Part shown: piece by piece, positions 1 through 12,000 of the stretch
Position numbering within the stretch: position 1 is the stretch's first letter
Layout: every line of letters begins with the position of its first letter
Assembly: GCA_037355855.1 (NCBI GenBank)
Contig: CM074759.1
Span: forward strand, 1,736,001-1,800,000
Direction of reading: 5' to 3'
From: Pseudo-nitzschia pungens
Taxonomy: Eukaryota > Bacillariophyta > Bacillariophyceae > Bacillariales > Bacillariaceae
DNA: 64,000 bases
Notes under the pieces: generated by a model
The model's database searches: none
Told to the model about the DNA's origin: nothing
What the model saw: the letters and a program-made list of their open reading frames with translations, nothing else
Program-made: the position numbers and the translations under genes

Positions 1-80
1 TTTGCCCACCATATCCACAAAAATGGCCACAGGAAAAGAACAAATTCATGATGTTATTTATAGCATTCCAGTATTCTTTT

Positions 81-990
81 TCAACTGTTTTTTCCCAGAT
101 TTCCAACGATAGGATAACCCTTTTTCTCCTCGAAAGTTTTGATCCAGTCATCAAGAACCTTTTTCTGTTTTTCCTCAAGGTCATCTGTGTTAGTATTTTC
201 CAAGTCTGCTGGATTAAAACTCATCTTTGCCAATGCCCGAGAAATGTCACGTCCTGCAAATTTATTGTAGCCGCCACGAGGCCCTATCGGTCACATCGTA
301 CAGAATTTGATTTAGATAGAAGAACTGTATGAGATTTTTTTCATGTGGCAATTGCAAAAATTTGGTTGGAAACATGGGTCGCAACGTACCATAAAATTCC
401 ACTCCACCAAAAGAAGCGTCAAACACCTTATCTCCAGCGCCGATATAGATTGGCGCCGCAGCGTAACCTTCTGGAATTTCTTCCGCGTCGCCCTTATGTT
501 TTGACAAATCCTCCCCTGTTAATGTACGACTTTTTAACGGCTCCAAAAGTTCGTCGGGAACCAATCGGCCTTTTACTGGATAGTTTCTGTGATACGTAAA
601 TTTGTAAATCCAGTTGTCCAATTCGTCCTTTTCACCGTAACTCAAGTCCTTGCACCCAGCGAGGTTGTTGAGATGCTCGGCGTCAAAACTCATTTTTGCA
701 AGCGCGACTCCACACTCCCTGCCTGCAAACGCAGCGTAAGGGCCCTCGGGACCATAAAAGTTTCTGCCATCCGAAACATCGAAGACCGTCCCATTCACAG
801 AGAGATACACCGGCTTGTCCTCTCCGGTTCTTTCGTCGGGTTCTCCGTTGAAGTGCACCAGTTGTAACGATGTAAAATTTCGGGGAGGGGAAGGTTCCTC
901 TTCTTCCTCCTCTTCTTTTGTGTCGTCCACAATTGGCTCGCTAGAACTATTCATGACTTTGTATCCAATAAATGCAAGCAGGAAAATCAA
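81..990 (-). CDS. Double MAPR/cytochrome b5-like heme-binding membrane protein (5' end unresolved)
   Basis: Two exons, 390-990 and 81-283, joined over a 106-nt intron (284-389, gtacgt...atag). Splicing converts a truncated second domain into a full one (EFYG joined to PRGGYNKFAG). The protein has a hydrophobic N-terminal stretch (LIFLLAFIGYK), an acidic linker, then two membrane-associated progesterone receptor (MAPR)-type cytochrome b5 folds. Each carries the family signature (VFDVSDG..FYGPEGPYAAFAGRE and VFDASFGGVEFYG..FAGRD) followed by ALAKMSF. MAPR proteins bind heme and sit in the ER or outer membrane, where they support P450s and sterol enzymes. Most family members have one domain; a tandem pair is less usual. 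No in-frame ATG precedes the hydrophobic stretch, so a first exon probably lies upstream of 990; an internal ATG at 954 would lose the membrane anchor. Family confident, start not. Confidence 0.8.
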
Positions 991-2437
991 GACGTACTGA
1001 ACGAAAAATGAATGATTGTGAGAAAGTTTCCTTACATTCGAGATGGCTTTTAAATCATCTTGTTACCATTCCATCATTGGTTATGTCCTCTTTGAGTTTT
1101 CACACTGTTACTTGAATATTTCTCGATTCGGTCAGCAGTCGAGATGCGTCCTCTCTCTTAGCAACCATCGTATCCAAAAATACTTACACCTGAACTCCCG
1201 TGAATACCAGTTAGGTTGTCAATCCACTGAGAAATTTCGCTTAATATTCCCTCTGTTGTCATCCTTCAACAGAATCGCTGTGACTCGACGTTGTTGAGCG
1301 TTGTGGGGAAAAGAGTAGCAATCTGTTGTCTTCGTAGTCAAATACGATGTCTTGCTTCAGTCAGAGAGCAACGAATACCAGATATCCCTTCACAATGATC
1401 TGTTTTCTGTTTGGATGATGGCCGCAAGAAGGAGCGCGCATCAATATTTCGGGAATTTCGCGTGTTTTTTTCTACATCTCATCGACACAACGGATTTCGT
1501 AGGAAAAGCCCGGAAAGCCCGAAAAGCCCACTGAAGCGCTGAAGACTGAAGAGCCGAAGAGAGTAGAGTAACATACGTTATACGCTTGTACGTAAAGTAT
1601 CTGATAAAGGTATGATGGTAGCACGAAATTGTTGCAAGATATGTATGGTACACTTAAGGGATAGGACAAGTAGGGTAAGGTCTTACGCCAAAATCTTATG
1701 GTGAACGACTACAAGTACCAACACGATAAATCTTACCTGTAGGTCGTCCTGTGTCGTGAGTGAGTCGTGACCCCTGGTCGTGAATGGGTATCTATGAAAA
1801 ATAGTGGATGCTGAAAACATCCGAAAGAGCTTCGTCTCGCACGCGGCTTGGGTTTCTAGTATCTGATGAAACCAATTAGCTAAACCCGAAGGTATGTACC
1901 GGTATCTAACGCAACACGCCATTACGCAATAGTTGTATCTTTCGGGCTCAATCATTCGTAGCTCACTAGCAAAATACTGGGATTCCATTTAGCCCCTTTG
2001 ACATGCTTGGATACAGTGAGATAATAACGACATTGCCAAGAGAGATTGCGCACTCGATAATACTTGTACTTCGGTTTCTTTCGTCAGAACAAAAGCATTA
2101 AGTCGTCACAAACTTAACCAAATCTCTTTGAAATTTAGGGATCCAACGTTTTCATTATCATACCATTGCAATAGCTTTGTTGTAAATTGCCTAGTATTGC
2201 TTGCAATACCAAATTTTTCATGTACTAGCAACCTTCCTACGACGTTTACAAGAATCTTCTTCCAATTCAATGGATTGTTGATTACGATATGTTTTGCGAA
2301 TGCATTGGCCACCGACGAGCTAATTGAATTCAATAATCTTGGTCTTCAAGGTGCTCTATTTTTTCACTTAATAGGTGAGTGATAAAAATGAAGTGCATAT
2401 TAAATATGGTACCTCTCAGTAAATGCCGATCGATTTT
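991..2437. other. Intergenic region, no supported gene
   Basis: About 1.4 kb between the MAPR gene and the sugar transporter stop codon. Short open frames on both strands show no domain, signal peptide or codon pattern that supports them. The missing first exon of the MAPR gene may lie at its left edge. No RNA gene or repeat is recognisable. Confidence 0.5.
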
Positions 2438-4467
2438 CTATGCGAGAGTGCCCGACAATTGGGTTTCTTCTTTCGGATAGTTCTTCATTTCCACAGAACC
2501 CTCACCTTGCCGATCTGCAGCGATTTTCTTCTCAGCTTCAAGTATTTCATTGTCGCCAGTAATCTCGGCAAAATACAACGTCATGTCTTCCAGACTGCGA
2601 CCTTTTGTCTCGGGCAACAAGAAGTATACAAAGACGAACACGACGAGACAGATAGCGGCGATCAATACAAAGAATGGAGCCCATCCAATGCCTTTGGCGG
2701 TCGACAAAAAAGTGGATGACATCATCGTTGCAACAATTCTATTGAAAAAAGTAGCAAGCGACATTGCTTTGGCTCGAATGGTGGTCGGGAAGATCTCCGA
2801 TGGAATGAGCCAAGCCACTGGTCCCATTCCAATGCTAAAGAATGACAGATAGAAGCAAAGTCCAATGATCGCAAATGCAAAACCGTTGTTTCCAATAAAC
2901 GACAAACTTATCAAAAGAGAAGCTCCAACCATGCCTTCGTAATGTGAAGGTAATCGCAGAAAGCCCGTGAGTGTACAAGTCAAACACAAAAGCTCGAGCA
3001 AGACAAGTGCAATAGAAGCACTTACCAAGAAGGGAGATGAAGAGCAATTTTCTGCGACCACTATTGTCCAAGAATTTCGATCCAACAAACACAAACAGTA
3101 GTTTCAAAACCCCGAGCATAGACAAAACACCCAGCCGCGCCTTGTCGGACTCCAAACCTGAATTTTCGAGCACGTCCAAAAGGTAGTATTGGATTGCGTC
3201 GATACCAACAGCCTGTTGTGCCACAGCTACTCCTGTACCCACGATAAGCATTCTCCTAATCGCTGGAGTTGGAAACAAGATCATCTTCCATCCGATTGCT
3301 TCCTCCGCGATTCTGTCGCGCTCCAATGCTTCTTGAATGTCCTGTGCGATGGGATCGATATCAAAGTCTGCAACAACAAAGCATGACATCACGTGAGGCA
3401 TTTGGAGAGTTACAGTCGTGTCTTTGACGAAATCCTAACAAAAGTCCTCGCTTATTTCAGAAACGTACCTTCGGGATAAATTTTTCGCAAAACTTCCTTT
3501 GCTTCCGCAATCCGCCCTTTGCTCACCAACCAACGAGGAGACTCTGCCATCACAAACTGGCTCACAAAGATGAGTATCAGTGGGAGGATCGCACCCATAG
3601 CGAACATGAGACGCCACTTGAGGTTGTCGCCAACTTCGTAGAAAACCAAACCCGTAAGAAAGCCGAGAACAATGCCAACATTGATTGCGAGCTCGGACCA
3701 CGTTACCAATTCGCCCCGAAACTTTGCCGGGGTCATCTCAGCGATGTACAACGGGTCGATCTGAATCCAGTCGATAGCAGCAGGAACGATGATCGACCTA
3801 GTGAGAATTTTTTGCTTGTAGCTTTTTCTTCGAGCGAATCAAAGTGTTTCCAGCACTTCATCGACTTTGTGATGCAAATAAAACTTACCGCCAGTCCAAA
3901 TCCAACACCGATTCCAACGAATACACTTTAGTCAGGAATTGGATCAATCATCAAATAAGTGAGTGAGTGAGTGAGTGAGTGAGTGATTGGGGGCAATCAG
4001 TGTGTTTCGGTTTGGTGCCACGGAGCATTTTGATCCATTTTGTTCACAAATTTAGCTGCTGCCCGACAAGGGAGCATCACTACGTACCGTCCAATCATCA
4101 ATCCGGCATATCCATTTGCGGATGCCATGATCACAACGCCGACAATAAACGTAACTGCCGCAGCCTGGAAGGAACGCCTTCTTCCGCAGGCGTCACAGAT
4201 CCAGTGCGAAAAAACGGAACCCAAGATACTCCAAAAATTGAGGCTGCCCACAAACACTTCACGCTGCATGTCCGACAGTCCCATCTCGCCCTGGATGATA
4301 CCGCCGGCATTGGTGCTGACACCAATATCATAGCCCAGATTGCACGAATTTAGAGCGGCGCAAAGGGCGAAAATGATCGTAGGCTTTGTGATCTTTATGG
4401 ACGACGTCTGGTAGTTCCCATGATGCTCTCCCTCGTGGCTTTTATAGGGTTCGTCGCTCGTACTCAT
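2438..4467 (-). CDS. MFS sugar porter (12-TM hexose/polyol transporter)
   Basis: Five exons (4088-4467, 3889-3925, 3469-3760, 3026-3367, 2438-2934), introns 3926-4087, 3761-3888, 3368-3468 and 2935-3025, all GT-AG and in phase, giving 515 aa, the usual sugar-porter length. Family motifs appear in order: CNLGYDIGV in TM1, DACGRRRSF in the TM2-3 loop, GRVFVGIGVGFGLA across the tiny exon 2, ESPRWLVSKGR after TM6, QQAVGIDAIQYY in TM7, NSGRRKLL in the TM8-9 loop and PETKGRSLE after TM12. These place it in the sugar porter family of the major facilitator superfamily (H+-coupled or facilitative hexose, polyol or inositol transport). Substrate and membrane cannot be told from sequence; no plastid presequence is seen. 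Frame is intact. The first intron contains a GTGA microsatellite. Confidence 0.92.
3959..3986. repeat. (GTGA)7 microsatellite in transporter intron 1
   Basis: About seven perfect GTGA tetranucleotides inside the first intron of the sugar porter gene. It is a likely length-polymorphic locus with no coding effect. Confidence 0.9.
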
Positions 4468-6254
4468 TGTCGTGCCTTCGATCTTTTCTTATAATTATTG
4501 CTTCTATCTATCTTTCTGGATCGTACACGTAAGAGTTACGACGTCTGGTTCGGCTTGATGATTTGAGATAAGGACCACCAGAGGTGAAAGCGACGGTTTG
4601 TATTGCTCAATGACTGCCGAATGAGTACGGGGACTCTACAAGTAGTATCGTAGATTTGATTGAGAATTCGCGGAAACAAAACAGCAATTGAAAAAAAAGG
4701 ATTTGAAGAATAATCAATCCCTGTCCAATGCGAGAGTTGAAATTTGAAGCTCAGTACGAAGCATTTAGGTTGGGGATCCGAAGACTAACTTCTACCAAGT
4801 TCTGATAATCGGGTGATTAAAGCTTTCAGCCGGGGTCATTGTAAGAAGAGGTGCGCGTTTTGAGATGTGCGCAACGAACGAAAGTCACTGACAAGAAAAT
4901 CCCGTAAATGCAAATTCAACAACGAAGCAGAGTACGAGTAAACCTTAAGATTACCTCGTACTTGTTCTGTACCAGTAGAGAAGAAATACTACTGTATTAC
5001 GTAGTAAATTTACGAAGTACTTCGGAGTATCCTACGGTAACTTTAAACAAACTTCCGTACAAAATTCAGGAATTCGAATAATTTCGATACGCGTACCAAG
5101 TAAGGTTTACAACCCTCTCAGTAAGTTACAAAAGAACGGTAAGGTTTACGAACCGAAAGATATTATGGTCACTCGCACATAAGGTTACGGTAAGGTTATT
5201 GAATACGAAGTAAGCCTTCGTAACCTTACTTGAGAAAGAGTAGTAATACCAAAATTTTACCGTTTTTTACTATCATAATTCCGTGTTGCATTTTCATGCC
5301 AACAACATGAGCTACCGGTACGGTAACCTTATTCTAGTTTGTAGTAAGACTTACCCTTCCGAAAATTAATGAAGCAACTTCTTCTAAATGAAGTCCATGA
5401 CAGAATGTTTGCCTTTGGTGATAACTCTGCACATACGGTACACCATTCTGTTCAAACTAAAGACATACTCTTTTGGCTGACATTCTACTCTACAATGCTC
5501 TCCTGTATTCACTTTTAAACATCTTTGCTTATTCTTCCCTTGTGAAGCTCACAAATAGAGGCCAAAGGCCAAAAAAGGGTTTTTTCAAGTGGCAGCTTTG
5601 AGCTGTCCATGCCTTCCACCTTGCATGCACAGTATGCAGGCAGTATGCATGGGGTGTACTATATACCAGTATATGCAAAGAACATGATAATACAATGCTT
5701 TAACCCATTGCAATGGTCCCATGTAGGAAAATGTACCAATTTCTACACTTTTCTAAATGAATCAACTGTTTGGAATTTGGTGACAAAATAGCTAAGTAAG
5801 GGAGGCCATGTGACGGGCTAGCGTAGCTAGCACAAGCCACGAATGAATAATTAACCGAATCCCATATGGGAATTGACTTTTATATAAATCTTCAGGGATA
5901 GATACATTTCATATGTATCATAATTAATATGGTCGAGTCCCAGAAGATTATATATGCCTAATCGTGGGAATCGACAACAAGCCAACATTTATGGCAGAGC
6001 ATGCCAAAATGTGGCTATGCTCGCGACCTCAAATTTTATATGTTTCCATTCTCAATTCACGTAACAATATTCCGTAAAGTATCTAAACATTCACAATTTG
6101 CATACTACTCCGAAATTCTACCTTAGACCATAACACAGTAATTACTGTTTGCTTTTAAAGTAGAAACAGTAGAACTCAGTACTGAATTCAAAACATACAA
6201 CACCCTCAACAACAGGGGGACCTTGTATCTCCAACAAGGCCCTAATCATCAACA
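4468..6254. other. Intergenic, rich in GTAAGGTTAC-type words
   Basis: About 1.8 kb without a supported gene. From 4920 to 5360 it is dense in short related words (gtaaggtt, gtaacctta, taccggta, tacggta) on both strands, as in several other intergenic tracts of the window. At 4832-4853 a single stretch, ggggtcattgtaagaagagg, closely resembles the terminal inverted repeat of the MITE at 7476-8144, but I found no matching second end nearby, so it may be a decayed copy. Confidence 0.5.
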
Positions 6255-6536
6255 ATGGCCGGAATTTACAGAGATCCTCCTGTATCCTACAAGAGCTCTT
6301 TCGATAGCTCCAAACCGAAACTTGTCACCCTATCGGTATACGACAACGACGACCATTCCGACAGCGTCAAGGTTCCCCTCTTTACAGATAAAGGAGGATT
6401 AGAGGAGCTGCTACACACAGAAGAAGCCTTTCTAAATGCAGCAGAGGACACAGGCCAAGGCTATGGATGTAAGTCAACAGTTGGAACAGGGTTTATTGCA
6501 GACAGTCAGTTTGTGCTCTTTACAAATAAGTTGTGA
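6255..6536 (+). CDS. Orphan 93-aa ORF, possible retroelement gag fragment
   Basis: Open frame from ATG encoding 93 aa. The central part (VKVPLFTDKGGLEELL followed by an acidic helix) resembles the start of diatom retroelement gag proteins, but this is pattern similarity only. The frame ends abruptly and no LTR, protease or reverse transcriptase lies nearby. It may be a gag remnant, the first exon of an unrecognised gene, or chance. No function is proposed. Confidence 0.3.
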   Translation: MAGIYRDPPVSYKSSFDSSKPKLVTLSVYDNDDHSDSVKVPLFTDKGGLEELLHTEEAFLNAAEDTGQGYGCKSTVGTGFIADSQFVLFTNKL

Positions 6537-7467
6537 TTTGGTTTGAGGGGGTTTCTGGTACTGGGGAGAGGTATTTGGCCCAATAGCAAGGGAACAATCT
6601 GTCACCAAAAATGCTTCGGTACAATTTTTGACAGGTACTGATATTCAGAGAAAATAAATTACTGCATACTTCTCATGAAGTACTTGTGAAAAAACAAGTT
6701 TGTGCATGTTCTTTCACTTCACTTCCATTCGTTTCCTTTTGTATCCTCATAGTCTCGTCCTAGATTTGATGAAGGATTTCTAGAGACAACAGCAACAGCT
6801 TTTGATTTGATTTGAAAACTTCAGGATTGAACTCAAAGGAAAAACTCTGTCTGTGTAAAGAATAAGTACGAACATCACAACTTCTAAGGTTTCATGTGGT
6901 CAACATCCCAACCTGTGTGAAGGAAAATACAATCAACAATAACTGAAATTAGTTTTTGCAATGCTATCCCATCCCAATATTGATGATGACCATCTTTCAT
7001 TGCTTTTGATCACCCTGCAGTATCAGGGCAAATTCAAAACTTTAAACACCTAGTAACAGCATCTCAAGTTTTGTAATGGGTGAAGTCAAAGAGAACGTGC
7101 CACCACAATGCTGACTCATCCCACCTTATTGCATTGCTGATAGCCTTTCGGTTTGCATGACAGGAGGTGCTTCTTGCACATTTTGAAGAAGGAATTGGTA
7201 TTTTGGCTCTCAACCACCACCTTTCTTGTGCATTTGTGTTTGTGGTGTCTGTCACTGTCATCCACTGGAGAGATATAGTACCTTCTCAAGGACACCTAGA
7301 AGAGAGGTTGTTCATTCTCACCCTGTACCGGTATTGATACTACTATTAGAAGTATTTTTTCTTTGGAGGAGGGTTGAATATTATTATCATTATTTTTTCT
7401 TCGTACGGTAACCTTACCGGTACAAATACAAGTAAGGTTTACTTGTACTCTAAAATAATGGTATGAT
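6537..7467. other. Intergenic, no supported gene
   Basis: AT-rich sequence between the orphan ORF and the MITE. No open frame with coding character and no RNA gene is seen. The GTAAGGTT/ACCGGTAC word family appears at 7404-7445. Confidence 0.5.
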
Positions 7468-7475
7468 GTGTACGG
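7468..7475. repeat. 8-bp target site duplication, left (gtgtacgg)
   Basis: Identical to 8145-8152 on the other side of the MITE, exactly abutting the CAGGGG end. Together they define the element's borders. Confidence 0.8.
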
Positions 7476-8144
7476 CAGGGGTCATAATAAGAAGAGGTAT
7501 GCCACAATTGCTAAAAATTGGCGATTTATATTCCACGTGTGGTCCAAATAAAAAATTTCCCTTGGTCAATTTTTTTCTTCTCATAATTTACTGCATATCA
7601 CTAGTAAAAGTGTACCTGATAAACCAACTTACCAAGTACACTTCCAATCACTTTCCAACTTTTAAATCTGATATGCAGTTCAGGTATAAAGTTTAGAGTC
7701 AAGTAGTAAGTACCTTTATCAGTTCATGTCCCTCCACTGTCTGATATTGCTGATTCAAACTACCAGTGATCTGTGCCTTCCACCTGGAATATGAAAGACA
7801 AAAAGGGATCGTGTGTCTGTCATCAGTTTTATTTTTATTCAATTAAAAGCTTCCACTTGGAACTAAAATTTGGACCATCCATCCAAATAAATTACTTTGA
7901 CTTCCATCCATGTAGACTGAAAATGAGTAACATATTCAGAATCCTTGTTAAAAATTGGGACAGATTCAAATTCACATATTATTTTGTTACAATTTTTGAT
8001 GGAGTTGTTATTAATTGAAGGGAAATTTTTCTTCTTTGGACCACACATGGAATATGGAGTGCTTCTTTTTTCTACCAGTATTTATACGACGAACACGGAC
8101 GATGGCCAGACGTCGTGGCATACCCCTTCTTATTATGACCCCTC
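7476..8144. mobile_element. Non-autonomous hAT-type MITE
   Basis: A 669-bp element without coding capacity. It is bounded by long imperfect terminal inverted repeats (left about 7476-7570, right about 8005-8144). The left end starts CAGGGGTCATAATAAGAAG and the right end is its near complement. Inner TIR parts also match (atattccacgtgtggtcca against its complement near 8040-8060). Both sides are flanked by the identical 8-mer gtgtacgg (7468-7475 and 8145-8152). An 8-bp target duplication plus CAGGG-type ends is the hallmark of the hAT superfamily. The transposase must come from elsewhere in the genome. Confidence 0.8.
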
Positions 8145-8152
8145 GTGTACGG
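8145..8152. repeat. 8-bp target site duplication, right (gtgtacgg)
   Basis: Identical to 7468-7475, directly after the GACCCCTC end of the MITE. Confidence 0.8.
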
Positions 8153-9015
8153 TACACTGATCATCATTGTTCTTTTTTAGAAGTATTCTCAAAATAGTTG
8201 ACTTCGAGCACTATTGTTTTCGAGAATGTGGATGACTGACTCGCGAAAGCATTGCTATATCTAATTGTTTTAGTACGTCAAATTATTTAATGTATTTACG
8301 TTGTACCATGCTCGTATTCATAAGTAAGGCTTGCAAAAATAAAGAAAGTTACAACTAAGGTTACTTCGTAACCTTACTTTTTTGATACGTATATTACTTC
8401 GTTTTATTTTTTAATCCCACTCCAGATGACCTCTCGGTAAGTCCATGTAGAGGCCAGTACTAGTGCTACAGAGAAGGGAGACACAGCTTAGAGCTGGGAA
8501 AAAAATTCAACCGATCGGAAAAAAATGGAGTTCGAGTTCGTACGTAAACCCCTTCATTCGGGCTACGTTAAATAGATAGATAGCTGTGAAATCTGTGCAG
8601 AAAATCACACGGTTTATCGCTGATGTTGTCATTCTACAGGTATCAGTAACAACTCCTCAACAATAGTCCAAACTGCAACGAATAAGTATATTCCCGGATT
8701 TCCAAACTGATTTGGCATTGCTGACTAGAGCATATGGTTATATCACCAATAGGTTGAACATGAACAAGCAAACGTTGACTGATTCCGAATCAAAAAAGAG
8801 TGAACAATTGAGCGAAGAACCACATCGCCACCGACGTAACAATACGACTGAAAAAGTGACCTGTACACCTTCGAGTATTCCAATTGCCTTTCTATTGCAT
8901 TACGTCTAGTTCCGACGCGGCAAACTCCCCCAGTTAAGAGGAACAAACTCAATAACTGCAACCACGATTGCAACCGAACTCCCAGCCGATAGTGGGCTTT
9001 CAATCTAACTAGACC
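8153..9015. other. Upstream region of the SNF2 gene
   Basis: About 860 bp with no supported gene. It contains the GTAAGGTTAC/GTAACCTTAC words at 8330-8380 and presumably the promoter and 5' UTR of the SNF2 helicase. No clear TATA box can be singled out. Confidence 0.5.
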
Positions 9016-12000
9016 ATGTCATCTGACGCTCCCTTCTTGAATGACGAAGCCTTCTACACAACAGCGGAAGATGCAAGGCCCACTTCACTTCCAGTCGATA
9101 GTTTTTCCTGGCTCCGGCAGAATCAAGGAACATTTCACACCAGCAACGGTTTCGACAACAGGAACCTAGAAGTCACGAGTAATGCCACCACGAATGATGC
9201 TTCCAGCAATAATTACGGAGCTAGTGAATACCTTACGAGACAGGGAGGGCCAGGGAACGAGATTTCTGGCCTGATTTCTCGCGAGAGATCTCTGTCACAA
9301 GGTAGTCTTGGGTCGCAAGGTAGTGTTGGAAGCTTTTCTGTGCATGACGAAGATGTTCATGAAACGGGTGGCGATGGTTTTGGAAATCCGAATCGTTCAC
9401 ATGATGGTGCTAGTTATCCGATTGTCAATCATAAGCAATTTTCGCAGGCTGAATCCTCCAATCATCCCAGGGTAAATGCATCTGACAATAACTATTCTGC
9501 GGAACATCGTCGTAAAGGTTTGTTTGGAATCAATGAGAGGAAACAAGGATTTCACCAGCAGACAATTTTGACTGAAAAAGCTACATCCTTTGGAACGCCA
9601 CAATCATCAACTGAACAGAGAAAACATGAAACGGTAGAACAACAACCTCAAACAGAAATATCAGCCAATGTCACCAGCAATTATGGTAACAGTATTTTGG
9701 ATAAAAATCTATTGATGAGGTCGGAAAGAGGGTCTCCACCTGCAAGGACTTTGCACCAACATAACCAGCAAGGGGCAGCAAGAGTAGGAACACTAAAAAA
9801 CCAAAAACACCAAACTGTATCAAATGAGAAACAGATCTGGAAACCAAATGAGCGACGTCAGCATAACCGCCAACAGCAAGGTCAGAACGAAGAAGTTATA
9901 GAGCTACTCGACGACGACGATGTGGATACGAACGAAAATCAGTTTAAACATGCTCCAATGAATGCTACTGCTATGTCAGCTGGTATGAAACGCCCACGTC
10001 CATCGGAGAAACGTACCTATCCTGCTAAAACACCGATTGTCCCTGGTGCCAGTATTCGTGCTTACCAGTCTCGTGAAAATTATCAAAATCCATACGCCCA
10101 TACCAATCGCTTTACACCTCAGCAGCAGCAGCAGCAACAGAAACAGAGAGTATCTCAACCCCAATATTTTACCCTACCAACCAATCACAGACCAACGTGG
10201 GAATTTCCATTGCCACCATTGAATATACCTTCACGGTCCGTGCAACCTTCACAGACTAGAAATCAGTATAAGCACTTCGAGCTTTCATTGCTGAATGTAT
10301 CTGAATTCACAATCACTGGCCTCCCTGTGTCATTTGACGGAAGACCATCTTCAGTCTTAGGCTTTCGTAAGGTTATAAAGGAAGTATCAAGGGGTCATGG
10401 AAAACCTGTTTTTGAACGATACGCCAACGGGAGACGCGAGACGAATCTTGTGAACAGAAGCGATCATAACTCGCATGGTGACCTCGACAATCCTGATGGT
10501 GGGAAATGGAGAATACCGTTGGTAGGTTCAAAAGTATTGTTATAAAATTGCCATTGCGTGTGCATGTTTGGAGCAATTTTCAAATGAATCAGTGCATGGT
10601 TTTGCTAACGCCTTTCTCATCTTGTACTCATGTCAATGTGCAATTTATATTACGTGTTGCTTCGTCTAATCCAATAACTCCTGCTGTGTTCAGGGAGCGT
10701 ATCGCGCGTTTTTTTCGTACCTCAATAATGACAGCATGTGCAAGGTCCAAGGCATCCCAGAACACCAGTTGAAGATCGCGTCGCTTGGGAAGGCTAGGCT
10801 CGATAAGGGGTATCCGTCAGCACAGAAAATTATCTCTTATGGAGTCCCAAAAGGTCTAGCCATGGCCCTGGCCCCTTTTCAGCGGGGAGGCGTAGACTTT
10901 GTTGTAGAAAAAGAAGGACGAGCACTGATTGCTGATGGTGCGTACAAAGAGTTTATTGCTGATGTTTTTTGTTGATGTAGAAGCGCAGTGTCAGGCAATT
11001 TGAACCGTTTCTGTCATTTCGTGGTGCCTCGGAACTTTCTTGAAAGCTAACGTTGGGTCCTCATTGTATGCTTTTGCTGTTTCTTTCTGTGACTTCTACC
11101 CACTTTTCTCAAACGTTGCAGACATGGGTCTGGGGAAAACTATCCAATCGATTGCAAGTATGAGTATTTATCACGACGAATGGCCTCTCTTAATTCTGAC
11201 ACCTTCTAGCGCGAGATATCACTGGGCATCGGAATTCAGTAATTGGCTGGGCTCCGAAAGTGCTGTTAACAACGGAACGAGTTCCAACGAAGAAAAGACA
11301 TCAGATATTTGTGAAGAGGATGATTGTAATGGTTCACACCCTCCTAAAACACCAATGCAACTATTGAAAGAATCTGAGATTCATGTGATGGTGGCAGGGA
11401 AAGAAAAAGTGTTTCCGACCACAGATACAAGGATTGTAGTTTGCTCCTATGGCCTTGCGACTTCGTTGATTGAATCCCAAAAACTTTACAGAGGGCTTTT
11501 CAAGTGCGCAATCGTGGACGAAAGGTACGTGCCAGTTGTTCAAAGCACGATCCAGTCGCTTCCCTGTGCTTTTTTGTTGGAACGGCAGGCTCAATTTTTC
11601 TATTGATACTTTTTTGCAGCCATATGCTCAAGAACATCAAAACGAAGAGAACAAGTAGGCTGATACCTATACTCCATGCCACAAATCGATGCATTTTGCT
11701 CTCGGGAACGCCTGCTTTCGCCCGTCCAGCGGAACTGTGGCCACAACTAAAGATCCTGAGCACGGAACGCGATGGCTGGTGGGAAGATGAAGGTGAATTC
11801 GTAAAAAAGTATGTCCAGAGAACGTCTGCCATTCGCCGGGCCGAACTACACACGATGTTAACTGGAACGGTAATGATTCGTCGATTGAAGCATGACATTC
11901 TGAAGTCTCTTCCGAGTAAACAAAGAGAAAAAGCTGTTGTCGATGTCGTAACGCCAGATGCGCGCCTGGAATTCCAAACATGTATGAAACTTTTGAGAGA

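Noticed and set aside
990..1030. A 39-nt intron (gtaagg...ttcag) upstream of the MAPR frame
   Set aside because: In phase, but shorter than any other intron here and the exon it would join still has no start codon.
1683..2382. Short ORFs on both strands between the MAPR and transporter genes
   Set aside because: Opposing frames of similar length, no motif, no signal peptide and no splice-supported extension.
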